Below are positions 19,650 through 31,067 of a DNA stretch of 64,000 nucleotides, piece after piece. The DNA is from Capsaspora owczarzaki ATCC 30864 (Eukaryota > Opisthokonta > Filasterea), in NCBI RefSeq assembly GCF_000151315.2, contig NW_011887296.1, positions 322,380 through 386,379 of the forward strand, read 5' to 3'. Position 1 is the first letter of the stretch. Each line of letters begins with the position of its first letter. Below the pieces are notes generated by a model. That model saw only the letters and a program-made list of their open reading frames with translations. It was not told the origin of the DNA and did not search any database. A program made the translations under genes and the position numbers.

Positions 19650-21826
19650 ATGCAGCGCGAGTTAATCTCGCAGCCATCCAGCTACCGCAAGCTGTGCATC
19701 GAGTACTCTGATGCCTGCAGCCTCGTCCCGAAGGTACAACAAGACGGATGGACTGAAGGACTGACGGACTGATGGACTGAGACTGTGATTGAGATTGATG
19801 ACATCACTCCCGGTTGCTGAGCTCACCGTTCGTTCTCCTGTTGCTGCGATTTCCTGACTCTGATTGCAATTGTTTGCTGACCGTGGCTGAATGGACTGCT
19901 GGTGTTGAATGTGTGTGTTGAATGTGTGGGTTGAATGTGTGTGTGGGTGGTTGACAGGAGCGGACGGTCGAGCTCGGTGACGTGCTCTTCAGCTCGCCGT
20001 GCGAGTACCAGCTCATGACGACAAAGACGCACTCCTCCACTCCCAGCAACACAGGCTCAAGCAATGCAAGCGCAGGCACCACAACAACCACCACAACAAC
20101 CACCTCGTCGAGCTGGCTCAAGGGCGTCGTCTACGTCGCTGTCGAAGGGCTGCTGCTCGCGCCACCGCCAAACGCAGTCCTCGCCAGCCCTCAGTCGCAG
20201 ACGAGCTACGACAACCCGATAGCTGATGCCACGCAGTGCGTTCCGTTTGCAAGCGTGCTGAACGTCGAAGTCGCGCGCGCCTCAGTGTTGCCAATGTCAG
20301 CGCTTTGCTTGTGCATTGACATGCTGCTCGGCGAGCTGGGCGGCCATCGATCTGTCGTCAGGTTCCGCCTGTGCTACCTGCCGCACTTGGAGTCGCTCAG
20401 GCTCATCATCTCGATGCTTTTGCACCGCGACGGCGAGCTCGGCAACAGTGCCGTCGTGCAATTTGGCGACGTTTCCAACGCACTCCGGCAGAGAATCGCC
20501 GTCGACCTGATTGAAGCGCGCCGCCGACCTCGGCACTTTGCCAAGCGATCGCACGACGGGCGCATGCCGAAAGAGATTGCTGCGCTTGGCGGAGCCAATT
20601 CTGCAGCCAATAACTCGTCCAACGCGAGCGCGCGAAACGAACTGCTCTCTGGTGCCGTCCAGCACAACCGCTACTCGGACATGCACAGTGCGCGTGGCAA
20701 GGAGGTCGCCAGGATTCTGGACGAGGCTGACGGCGCTGCCGACGCCTCTTTGGCAGAGTTGCACCGCCAGGGACAGGTCATCAACAATGTCAATCGCAAT
20801 CTGGACAAGATTGACGGCTCGCTGCACTCGTCGCACGCCATTCTCAACTCGATGAAGTCCTGGACATGGATTCTCAATCCGCTTGCGTGGGTTGGCGCCT
20901 CGGCCTCGGCCTCCGTTCCAAAGGACGCGGCCGCTGCTGCCGTTGCCGCTCAGGCTGCCAACGACAAGGTCTTGCGAGAGGCCCTCACTCGGCAGCTGTT
21001 TGAAATCTCTGTTCTGACCTTCTCCGACTCCTCGCAGCCATACCTCCCAGTCACTCCCGCCACGCTCCGCGTGAGCCGCGACCACCTCGAGTTTTGGCGC
21101 GACAGCATGCCCAAGCTGATTCCCAACAGCTCCATTGCCGAGGTCCGTTTCACCCCGGTGCCTTACTTGATTGCGCTCGACTACCGGCAGACGCCCCAGG
21201 CTCTCCCTGTCGCCATTCACATTCTCTCGCGCGATCCGCAGGTGCTTCTCGCCATTCTTGAGCGAGTGGCTGTCATGGCGGGCGGTGCCACTGGCGCCCA
21301 GCGTCATGCATACAATGCTGCCCAAGAGGCGCAGTTCACTGCACAGTCCTCCTCCAAGCCCACCATTTTGGCAGGGCGCAGTGGCGCGAGCGCCGTTCAG
21401 CAAGAGCTGCACCAGCCCACCTCGTTCCAGCCCCACGTCGCCCATGTACACCGTGCTTCCGCGCTCGGCCAAGACACAAGCCGCGACAGCACCAAGGGCG
21501 ACTGGCCTCACACGCAATCCCCCGCCAACGGTAGCAGCAAGCAGTCCATTTCAAAGAGCAGCAGCACCGACAGCGCGAGTTCCAACCGCAGCAATGGCGA
21601 CTGGCACCGCCAGCAGCTCCAGCAGCGACAAGAGCAAATCCAGGCTTTCGAGAACGATCTCGGCGCTGTTTCTTCTCGAGTCGGTGGCCTAAAGCAAAAG
21701 GCCGCCATCATGGGCGCCGAGCTTGATATGCAGAACGCCATGCTTGATGAAACGCAGCGCAAGATGGATCGTGTCGAAGGCAAGCTCGGTTCTGCCCAGC
21801 ACAAGGTGCACAACCTCATGAAGTAG
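19650..21826 (+). CDS. SNAP47: SNAP47-like Qb+Qc SNARE
   Basis: Two exons, 19650-19733 and 19958-21826, giving 650 residues. The protein has two SNARE helices: a Qb-type one at about 275-335 (EVARILDEADGAADASLAEL...LDKIDGSLHSSHAILNSMKSW) and a Qc-type one at about 576-650 (LGAVSSRVGGLKQKAAIMG...MDRVEGKLGSAQHKV), ending at the C terminus with no membrane anchor. PH/GRAM-like segments precede the Qb helix (about 75-170) and lie between the helices (about 350-435), which is the layout of SNAP-47 rather than SNAP-25/29. A Ser/Gln-rich linker lies before Qc. Such proteins supply two helices to trans-SNARE complexes in secretory or autophagic fusion. Family is confident; the specific pathway is not shown by sequence. 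The large antisense frame at 20297-21517 is a shadow. Confidence 0.85.
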
Positions 21827-22021
21827 TGGGTGAAGTCGTGGGTGATTGTTTTTTTTTTTTTTTTTTTTCTTTTTTGAATGCATGGGTGGTTTTGTACTTT
21901 TACTGAATTTGGGGTGCACCTCCGATGAATGATTTTTGGAGGGATTCTGTATAATACATCGTTTCAAACAGCAAGACTAACGTCAATAGTCAACAAAATC
22001 CATTGAAGAAGACTAGACTTG

Positions 22022-23052
22022 TTACTGCTCTGGATTCTCGCACGAACCGTCCTTCCACCCGTCGCGCCAGCGCTCATCCACACGCGAGCAGTCAAACTCG
22101 GGCTTGCCTTGACGCCGATTGACCTCGTTGTGCAGTCGGCAAAACCATTGCGAGAGGCCGAATCGCGAGGTGACGACAGGTTTGTCGGTTACCATTTCCC
22201 CGCGCATGTGATCCGCGCAGTAGTCGCACGGGTAGACTCTGCAAGCGCGAATCATCCATTAGAGACAAACCAAAAGTCAGAGATCAGAGGACGGCGGAAA
22301 CTGTCATTCCACGCAAACAACAAACCAACACAAGAAGTTCATACCGCGAAAAGAAGGTGAGAAAGTTGGACATGTCGGACTGTTGCTTTTCGGATGGCTT
22401 GTCTGGATAGTACGCAGCCATCGTGTGCAAGAAAGTCCAAGTGGATCGGCCAAGTTCGACCGAGTCTGCAGGGCAGTCGTCGCGAATCTTTACGTTTATG
22501 GGCGGAAGGGAGGCAAGGGGGGGGGGTCAGTTGGTCATTGAGAATTCGCCATGGAGCGACGCATTTTGTTGTTCTTACTGTGGGTGGCTGGGGTTGACTT
22601 GCAGGTGCTTCTTGAGCTGCCACAGGGCTCGATGACTGTGCTCCCAATGCAGCTGCAGCCAATACCCCACCAGCAGCAGCAGCAGCAGCAGCAGCATTGT
22701 TGGCGGCCTTCCCTGCTCCAGATGCCGCGCCACTCGGCCCAGACCCAGATCCAGACTCACTTGAGCCAGACGAGTGACCTGATCCAGCAGCGGGTGCCGC
22801 GTGCTTGCTCTGCTGGGACTGGCCCGTCGTCATCACTGTCTTGGCGCCACCGCCGCTCGTTCCGCCTGCCTTGCCGTCCGATCCGGCGCCGACGCGCGTC
22901 CACGACTTGAAGTCTGTGCAGATCTTGCATGTTGCTTCACGCATCCGCATTGCCTCGGCGTTGGTCATATCGACGCCCGTGTAGTCGACGCCCGGCTTTG
23001 GCTTTGGCTTTGGCGGTTGGCTCGGCGTTGCACTGGGATCTGCTTGAACCAT
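22022..23052 (-). CDS. GFER: ALR/Erv1-type FAD-linked sulfhydryl oxidase
   Basis: Three exons, 23052-22579, 22487-22345 and 22238-22022, in total 277 residues. The C-terminal half is the Erv/ALR four-helix domain: [34 protein letters not shown], the redox-active Cys-Asp-Tyr-Cys in [11 protein letters not shown] (Cys210, Cys213), FAD-binding [12 protein letters not shown] and the closing KPEFDC...WKDGSC. It reoxidises Mia40 in the mitochondrial intermembrane space disulfide relay. The N-terminal 158 residues are Ala/Gly/Ser-rich with KICT at the ATCKICTDF site, a possible N-terminal shuttle cysteine pair. The start is ATG at 23052. Divergent from POLR3F across 280 bp. Confidence 0.93.
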
Positions 23053-23332
23053 TGGATGCCCCAAGGAAAGTGACAACAACTAGGACTGAAATGCAATGTA
23101 ATATAATGCAATTGGATGAATATCGTAGTGTGTGCAACGTGGAGCAATCCAACAGACATTGTCCAAAGCAAGATGCTCAGAACTTTGCCAGATTATGAGC
23201 AAACAGCCAGGTTTTGATGCAAGTATTACACTATTGTACAAGCATGTTGCTGATTGACCTGGATCGATGATGCATGGGATGAGGAGGTCTCAGTCTCTAT
23301 TCCTTTGCAGCCATTCATTCTTCTTCGACATC
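23053..23332. promoter_or_regulatory. Shared upstream region of ALR and POLR3F
   Basis: 280 bp separate the two divergent start codons, so the promoters must lie here or overlap the 5' exons. No specific motif recognised. Confidence 0.55.
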
Positions 23333-25228
23333 ATGGCCTCGTTGCGCGTCGAGTACGAGCTGGAAGGCCCAGCGGCGGCAGGAGGATCAGCGGCCGCAGC
23401 AGTTGTGTCGCTTGAGCAGCAAATCCTCGGCATGTTGCGCACACTCGACGGCAGCAAGGTGAGCAAAGCCAGAAGAGACAAAGACGAGGCTAGACGACGA
23501 CGGAGACGGGATCAATGACGCTGCAGTGCTCGCCCCAGCTCAACGATGATGCGGACGCTGCGTTATTCAGAAAGCGAGAAAGGCTTGTATTGAGTCGGAG
23601 TCGGAGTTGGAGTTGGAGTTGGCGTCGGAGTGGATGAGCAAACACTCGCTTGGCTGGAAGCACCATTGAGCATATGGAGCGACCTTACTGTCCCCACTGT
23701 CCCTCTCTCACACACAATGCACCTCAAGTGCACAAACTGCTGCTGTGGCTGACTGACTGACGTGTTGCCATTGCTTTGAATGATGTTGGCAGATTACAAT
23801 GACCGATCTCAATGCAAATCGATCTCCGGCAGAGAAGCAGACCATTGCTGCAGCCATCAACAAGCTGCTGAGCTCGGTAAAGGGCGACCCTGCTATGCTA
23901 TGCTATGCTATGCTGTCTGTATTAGCACGACGTTGTGTTTGCAGCAGAACCAAACAAAAAAAATTAACGGATGGTTTGCGGCAGGGTCTGGTGGAGATGA
24001 TCAACAATGGCAATGCAGTGAGGCTTATTGCGTCAGCCAGCAAGCTCGCAGGCATGGACGCAGACGAACGACTCATCTACCAGACAATCGAGTCAGTCAA
24101 GAACAGAGGTACGGCAACGCAAAAAAACAACAAACGATGATGGGCGATTCATGGTCGCTTGGGAACTGACAATCCGGCTCCTTTGATCTTTGATGCAAAT
24201 CTCTCTTTCTGTACATCGCTGCAGGTATCTGGACTCGTGATTTGCGGCACAAGACAAACATTGGCATTGGTCAACTCAACAAGACACTCAAAAAGTTCGA
24301 GACGGCCAAGCTCATCAAGGCAGTCAAATCGGTGGCGGTAAGCAATCCGTGAAACCATGTCTTCACCATTGGTTTGGAAACAAAAAACATGTCACACTGA
24401 CCCACCAGAGCACATCACATGTCGCCCACAGGCCTCCAAAAAGAAGGTGTACATGCTCTATGATTTGGAACCCGACAAGACCTTGAGCGGAGGCGCCTGG
24501 TACAGCGAACAAGAGTTTGACAGCGAGTTTGCGCAGCAAATCCAACACGCTGTGCTGCGATACCTCAAATCCCGAGTAAGTGCTGAAGTCGGCAGTGCAT
24601 TTGCATTGCACTTTTTCCACCTTGCTCACACCCTGTGCTCTGTGCACTGTCGTTCCCGCAGTACGAATCGTGTAGCGCGGAACGCAAGTACATTGACAGC
24701 TTTGTTTCCTGCGAGGAAGTCACCCAACACATTGCCGACATCAAGCTGGCGACCATCGCTCTAAGTTTTCAAGAAATTCACGAGGTGCTCATTTCGCTCG
24801 TGTACGGCGGCGCTCTAATTGTCAAGAGCCATCCGCTGCCGTTCACGCGCTATGACAATGCACCAGATCCAGATGCGCACTACCTCTCATACTTTGTCAT
24901 GCAGCAAGAAGATGTCGATCCCGGGCTCCAGCTCTTTGCGTGGAAGGAGCTTCGCTTGCCCCCAACTCCCATGGCGACAGTGCCTTGCGGTGTTTGCCCA
25001 GTAAGTGTTTGGGCGAGACGGAATTGTGCCGCGCGAGTTTTGGTATTTCTTTTCAGAAGCTGAAATTGACCTTCGTTCTCTTCTCGCTCTTCCCCCTTCA
25101 TGTCTCAGGTGTTTCAATTATGCGAAGACGGCGGTATCATCTCCCCAGAGACGTGTCAGTACATGGATGAATGGTTTGCTACGCGACGCCAAGGGCCCTC
25201 GTCCACAATGCAAGCCATGCAGTTCTAG
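23333..25228 (+). CDS. POLR3F: RNA polymerase III subunit RPC6 (RPC34)
   Basis: Seven exons: 23333-23458, 23793-23876, 23985-24108, 24225-24337, 24432-24575, 24662-25000, 25109-25228 (349 residues). RPC6 is part of the RPC3-RPC6-RPC7 heterotrimer that helps open promoters in Pol III initiation. Tandem winged-helix segments are visible (about 45-110 and 110-180; GIWTRDLRHKTNIGIGQLNKTLKKFE). The C terminus has Cys306-x2-Cys309-x5-Cys315-x10-Cys326, the spacing of the cubane iron-sulfur cluster cysteines of human RPC6. The sequence is slightly longer than the human protein (316) because of an Ala/Gly-rich N terminus. Confidence 0.95.
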
Positions 25229-25565
25229 ATGCAACGAAATACACTAGCAGCTTGGTAGTTTTTGATTCCATTCTACAAGACGGATTGCTTTCGTCAGTCA
25301 AAATTGAAAAGATTTAATCATTGTATGCTTGCAAAGGACAGGGTCGGAAAACACCATTCTAAATGCAAAACACACTTCAAAAACGCATTTTGAATCGGAA
25401 AAACTCAAAATCCACCCAATAACATCCACGCCAAACAAAAACAAACACACCAAAAAGAAAAGAAAGGAAAAAAAAGGACAACAAGCTCATTGAAAAACGC
25501 CCCAATACAGCCAGAATACTCCCAAGAGCACCGCAAGGACTCCGAACAGCAGCGCCTGACCCAAA
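25229..25565. other. Convergent intergenic gap
   Basis: 337 bp between the stops of POLR3F (+) and the PH/villin-headpiece gene (-). A-rich, no gene or repeat of note; it should hold both 3' ends. Confidence 0.6.
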
Positions 25566-28500
25566 CTAGAAGAGACGAAGGGCTTTCTTGCGCTCAAGCT
25601 GCTTCCACTTGGGCTGCTTGCTGAATTCGGACTTGGTGCACTCGAACAGCTCTTGGAACTCGGCGTCTGAGAGGTAATGCTGAGCGATGGTAATCAAAAT
25701 GAACATGAATGCAACTGACGCGACTGGTCCCACCACACCACCTCTCCTCGTTACACATAAACTCAAACGCAACCCAACATACCTCCATCATGGCCTCGTT
25801 CACGCCAAACGGCTTCTTCACCAGCTCCTGATAAGAGTAGGTCTTGTCAGGCTTGAACACGTCGCTGTCGATCTCGCTCTTGGGTCTGAATCCACCGCTG
25901 ACGCGAGCAGCACCATTGCTCGCACCGGGCACTGGACGAGGAGTAGCCTTGGCAGTGTCAGTCGTAGCAGCACCAGTGACGATGGCTGGGCTGGTCGCTG
26001 TGCGGACAAACTTGTTCGCGTCAAGCGTCGAGCCAGTAGTAGCAGTGGCGCGCGGGAGCTTGCCGGGCTCGGTTGCAGCAGGCGAAGAAGAAGAAGAAGA
26101 AGCTGCGCCAGTAGATTCGGTGCGCTTGTCAGATGAAGAAGCAGGTGCACGGGATGAGGCGTCCGACGGAGCTCGAACCAGCCCAGCTCCGGGACGACGC
26201 ACAGCGCTCGTGCTCGTCGATCCAGAAGGCGACGAAGCCGCACTAATGACCTCAGATCGCGCGTTGGCGATTCGCGAGCCGGTGAAGGTTCGCTTGCTCG
26301 ATTGCTCCACCTTGGCCTCGAGTTCGGCCACCTGAGCGAGAAGCTTGCCACGCTCCGTGGCAGTCACAGACTCCAAGTGCTTGCGCTGCTCTTCGAGCGA
26401 CTTGAGCTTGAGCTCGAGATCGGTGATTCGGGCCTTCAGCTGCACATTCTCCACCTCGTGTTGGCGTGCGTCCATCTCGATCTGGTGGGTGCGCTTGGTG
26501 GAAGCTGCGTCGCGTGCTTCTCGCGCGACATTTTCCACGGCGGAGCGCTCTGCAAATCCGCGCAAAGACAGCAGCTCCTCACGGAAGGCAAAGGTGGCAT
26601 CAACATCACGCGCCGGTCGTGCAGCCAGCTGCAGACGCAGCAACTCGTTTTCGTCCTCCAGCGCCTTCACACGGCCATTGGCAAGCTCCAAGGCCTGTCC
26701 GAGCTCGGGGTGCTCGTCGTGGCGCGGATGCTTGTTCACCTGGCTGTAGATGGGAGACTTTGAGCGCGATGACGACTCGCCGTCTGCCCCGTTCTGATTC
26801 GGGGTGGTAAGGAGCGCGGCATAGTCGGAAGCCGGCATTTCGATGGAAGCCATCGATTCGCGAGGGTCGGCGTAGCCACCGTCGTCAGAGCGCGGGTTGC
26901 GCTCGACAACCAGCGTGACGACAGGCAGCTCGGCCGGGCGCCTCGGCACCGCCACCACGGGCGCAGCGTGTGCTTCTGGCTCGGCGACCTTGCTGTCCTT
27001 TGCGTCGAGGGGTTTGGCAGCCGGCTTGGAAGCAGCTGCAACAGAGGCGGTGCGGGGTAGAACAGCCGGAGGAGTGGCTTCGACTTCAGGCTGCGGCGGC
27101 GCAACAGCCTGTCGAGCAGGTGGTGTCGGGGGCGCTTCTTCTTCTTCCTCTGCTGCTGCTGCTGCTGCTGCCTCCTCTGCCTTTGCAGAGACTGCAGCGG
27201 CAACCTCAGTTGCAGCTGGTGCAGGTGTAGATACAGCTGAGGACAGGGGCTTTCCTGAGAGTGTATCCAAAGTCTCGTAAATTCCCTCGTCGTCGTGGTA
27301 GCCTGGCGAGCTGACGGCAGGAGGCGTGGTCGGCACGGGAGCAGGCTTTTCGACATCGACACGGTTGAACGGCAGTGGCATGCGTGGGCGAACACTCATC
27401 TTGCTCGAGGGAGCAGAGCCTGGCGCTGCAGGAGCTGCCACATCGGTGGTAATATACATGTCTCCGCTTTCGGACGGCAATGGCATGCGCGGGCGGACGG
27501 TCGATGCAGGGGCTGGCTCGTCGCTCGTCACGTAAATGTCGCCATCCTCGGCGGCAGCGGCGGGCACTTGAAGCGGCGGCCGTCCACGAGTGCTTGGCAG
27601 CGGCGGAGGCTCGTCGCTCGTAACGTACATGTCTTCTTCGTGAGCGGTGGTCGTCGGAAGCGGCATTTTGGGCCGTGCGCTGCTGGGCGGGGCGACGGCT
27701 GGGGCGGGCTCGAGTTCGAGGTACTCGTCGTCGTCGCGCGCCGGCTCGTCTGCTACAATGTAAAGATCTTCCGCGGCGGCAGGAGCCGGCGTCGGCTTCT
27801 TCTGGGACCGAGCCAGAATGGCTGCGCTGGCTGCGGAGGGAGCAGCTTGTTTCGGAGCCGGCTCGTCTGTCGTGACGTACATGTCCTCATCATCCGCCGC
27901 TGCAGTAGCAGGAGGAGCCGCGGAAGCGGGCTTTGGCTTTGAGCGTGCCAAAATGGCTGCACTCGCGGCAGACACCTTCGGAGGAGGAGCGGACGTTTCG
28001 TCGGCCGTAATGTACAGGTCGTCTTGAGCTGCAGGAGCGGGCGCTGCGGGCTTGGCGTTCGGCTTTGGCTCTGGCACGTCAGTGGTCACGTACATGTCCT
28101 CGTCGGCGGCGGAGGTGGCCGGAGCAGGTGCTGCAGCGGGCGCAGCAGCAGCAGCAGCAGTAGCAGCAGCAGTGGCCGCGAACGGCAATGGCATCTTGGG
28201 CCGAGTGGCTTGCGACTGCGTGCGCGCTCGCGGCTCGTCGGTGGTCACGTACATGTCATCCGAGGCGGCGGACGTGGCCACCGTCGGGGTCTCGTAAATG
28301 TCATCGTCAGCGTTGTCGGAGGGGGCCTCGTACAGTTCCTCTGCGATCGCCGGACGGGCGGCGGGAGCCTTTGAGACGGGCTTGGCGACGGCGGCGGCGG
28401 CGGGCGTTGCGCGACTTGTTTCCATTGTTTCGTAGATTGGTTCGGCGTCCGCTTCGTTCGTGTCTTCAGAATCAGAGTCAGTTTCAATAGCTTGCAAAAT

Positions 28501-30157
28501 GATGCGGCTGGCCCGCTTTTGGAAGTGCTCGCGAGCGACTTCTTGTTCGTCCAGCCCGGCGAGATCGCGCTCTTTCTGGCTCAACTTACCCTTCACTTCG
28601 GTGAGTCTCGATTGCAGGGTGGAAATCTTTTTCTGGCGCTCGCTCTCTTCGTCCGCGTTGTCGGTCGCGTTGTCATTCGGGTTTCGCGAGATGGTTCGCG
28701 AGGGCGGAGCTGGGGCATCGGTTTCCTCGGCTGCCAGTGCTTCGATTGAAGAGGCTTTGGTGAGCTTGCCAACGTTGTCGAGGTCGCTGCCGATGGAGTC
28801 TGCCTTCTTGAGCTTTTGATGGCGCTCGGACTCGACCAATGCCTTCTTGTTCATGATCGAGACCATAACATCTGTGCGAGCCAATCAACAAACAAAAAAA
28901 TGAAGAAGAAGAGTCGATAGGGAAGAACAGACAGTGTCAACAAAAGTGAGAGACAGTTTCACGCAGCAACCGCACCAATGGCGAAAGACAAATGCCGTAC
29001 CAGATGCCTCCGAGACAATCTCGTGAAGCCGTTTCACCCAAGCAAGCATGTCATTTTGATCGAAAGCCTGAAGGAGGTAGTGCTCGCCCTGCACCGTGCT
29101 GACGCTAAACACGTTCGGTCGCTTGCGGTAGCTGTATGCGATCTCGGCGACGCATTGGCTGACATCCAAGACGCGCAACGGAGCCGCATCCTGAACATGG
29201 ATGAGCACACAAATTTTGGTCGAGTTGGAGCAGAGGTGAGGTTTCAAGCTGATATGATCATCTTTTGCGATGCTTTGCTGCTGTTACCTTTCGCTTGGTA
29301 GGGTCGAGCTTGGGCGCATAGTGGTCCTTGTAGGCCGCGAGTTCGTTGCCCTTCAATGTAAAGTAGAGCTTGTTCCACGACCGGTCCTTGCTCTTCTTGC
29401 CGCCTTCCATGACCAGCTTGCGGTGCAGGTAGCCCTCAAGCACATCGGGGTTGGACGACTTGCTGTGTGCATCGCCTCCCGCGTCTGCACCAGAGCCATC
29501 CACTGCTCCTGCTGCTGCTCCAGCTGCTGACTGGTCCTTGCTGCTGCTTGAGCGGGACGATACGTCGGAGGCAGTGCGATCGCGGATGCTGCTTCCGTCA
29601 GCCCCCGACGCCGACGCCGACGCAGCAGTGGCCGCAGCAGCCGCCGAGTTCACAGAGGCCGCCGATGCGCCACCGACAGGCGAAGCGGTCTGCACGGGCG
29701 CCGGCTTGACGACCGCGGCGGACTGTGCGGAGAGCGACGAGCGCGCAATCACGCTGTTGACGAGCTGCATGCCGCTCTGCTTGCGTGTCGGCGGGGTGCT
29801 CGTCCCACTGCCAGTTCCATTGCCATTGCCATTGCCATTGGTGGTGGTGGTGGTGGTGGTGGTAGTGTTGCCTGCAGAGGCAGATCCAATGCTGGCTGCA
29901 TCCGCGTTGGGGCCGTTGATGTTGTCGTCCGTGCTGTCGACGCTGTTGATGCTTGTTTGGCTTGCGAGCAGCGCTGCATTCGGCACGACCATGCGCTTGC
30001 CCAGCCGCGGCGACGATGCGGGCGACGACGACACGCTCGATGAGGCGAGCTTGTCGACGGCCGCGGACGCAGAAGAGCCGCTCGCTGGCCGATGCGGAGG
30101 AGGAGGAGCAGTCGTCGTGCTGCTGCTGCTGTTGTTGCTGCTGCTGCTGGCCTCCGA

Positions 30158-30193
<36 letters not shown>

Positions 30194-30271
30194 CGCTTGA
30201 GTGGACGCCGACTCGGTTGCTGCTGCTGCTGCTGCTGCTGTTGCAGATGACTCGTGCGTTGAATCACTCAT
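25566..30271 (-). CDS. PH domain / acidic tyrosine-repeat / coiled-coil / villin-headpiece protein
   Basis: Four exons, 30271-29288, 29190-29001, 28871-25783 and 25679-25566, total 1,458 residues. Order of parts: a Ser/Ala/Thr-rich disordered N terminus (1-270); a spectrin-type PH domain (about 277-391; LEGYLHRK...RSWNKLYFTLKG...AWVKRLHEIV); a long disordered acidic region with eight copies of [MLI]Y[VI][TV][TSA]D[EV] plus other tyrosine sites such as IYETP and IYETLD; a coiled coil (EDENELLRLQLA...LELKLKSLEEQRKHLE); a Ser/Ala linker; and a C-terminal villin headpiece ending KWKQLERKKALRLF, the basic actin-binding end. Lipid-binding PH, phosphorylatable tyrosines and an F-actin-binding headpiece suggest a membrane-to-actin scaffold for tyrosine kinases. 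Function is inferred; I know no named family with this order. Confidence 0.85.
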
Positions 30272-30295
30272 TCTTAAAAAAAAAAAAAAAAAAAA

Positions 30296-30348
30296 ATGAA
30301 GAATAATCAAAAAATGAAGAATAATCAAAAAATGAAGAATAATCAAAG
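30296..30348 (+). repeat. 18-bp tandem repeat, three copies
   Basis: Unit ATGAAGAATAATCAAAAA in three near-perfect copies just upstream of the PH/headpiece start codon. Confidence 0.9.
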
Positions 30349-30935
30349 TATGGAATTTGAAAAAAAAAAAAAAAAAAAAAGGCAACAACAAACAAAAACT
30401 CAAAAAAGGGTTTTGAAATGAAGAACAATGGAAAACAAAACAACAGAATGACACAAAACGCAGAAATGATCATAAGAAGGGAGAGAAGTGGAAAAAGGAG
30501 AGAGTGAGAGAGTGAGAGAGAGCGAGGGAAGGAGGGAAGGAGGGAAGGGGATGGGGAAGGGGGAGGGGAAGCGGGGAAGGGGAAAGAAGAAGGAGAGAGG
30601 CGCGGTGGTGGGAAAATAACGGATGAATGGAAAACGAGACGACGGAATCACACACGGATGGAGTGTGAGAGGGAAGGGAAGGGGAGAGAGAGGGAAACAA
30701 CAAGGGTGTATCAACGAGGAGAGTGCGTTAGGGGGGGGGGTCGGTGGTGCATCAGTCGCCGGCCGAACGAAATGCGAGAAGCACGCAACAAAAATACCAC
30801 CAAACCAAAACACGAAAACAACCCAAGATTCTAAGATTAGCGGTCAAATATCCGAGAGAGCTATACTGTACATGCACAACAAGAAACAAGCAAGAAACAA
30901 GAACAAAATCCCGAACATGGAAGACAAAAAACCAC

Positions 30936-30936
<1 letters not shown>

Positions 30937-31006
<70 letters not shown>
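30937..31006 (+). repeat. (CAA)n trinucleotide run
   Basis: About 23 CAA units. Non-coding: it lies just beyond the stop of the LRR receptor gene. Confidence 0.95.
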
Positions 31007-31067
31007 CAAAAAACACCAAAAACTGCACAAAAGTCTGGGGTCACTGTTCACTCACAACATGGCAACT

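Larger units (their letters stand above)
30272..31067. other. Simple-repeat-rich gap upstream of the PH/headpiece gene
   Basis: About 800 bp between two minus-strand genes. It contains A runs (30276-30296, 30360-30380), an 18-bp tandem repeat (30296-30348), a purine-rich GAGA/GGAAGG stretch (about 30478-30600) and a CAA run (30937-31006). No gene. Confidence 0.7.

Noticed and set aside
20297-21517. 406-codon minus-strand frame opposite the SNAP47-like gene
   Set aside because: Shadow of GC-rich coding sequence; the + strand protein has recognisable SNARE helices.
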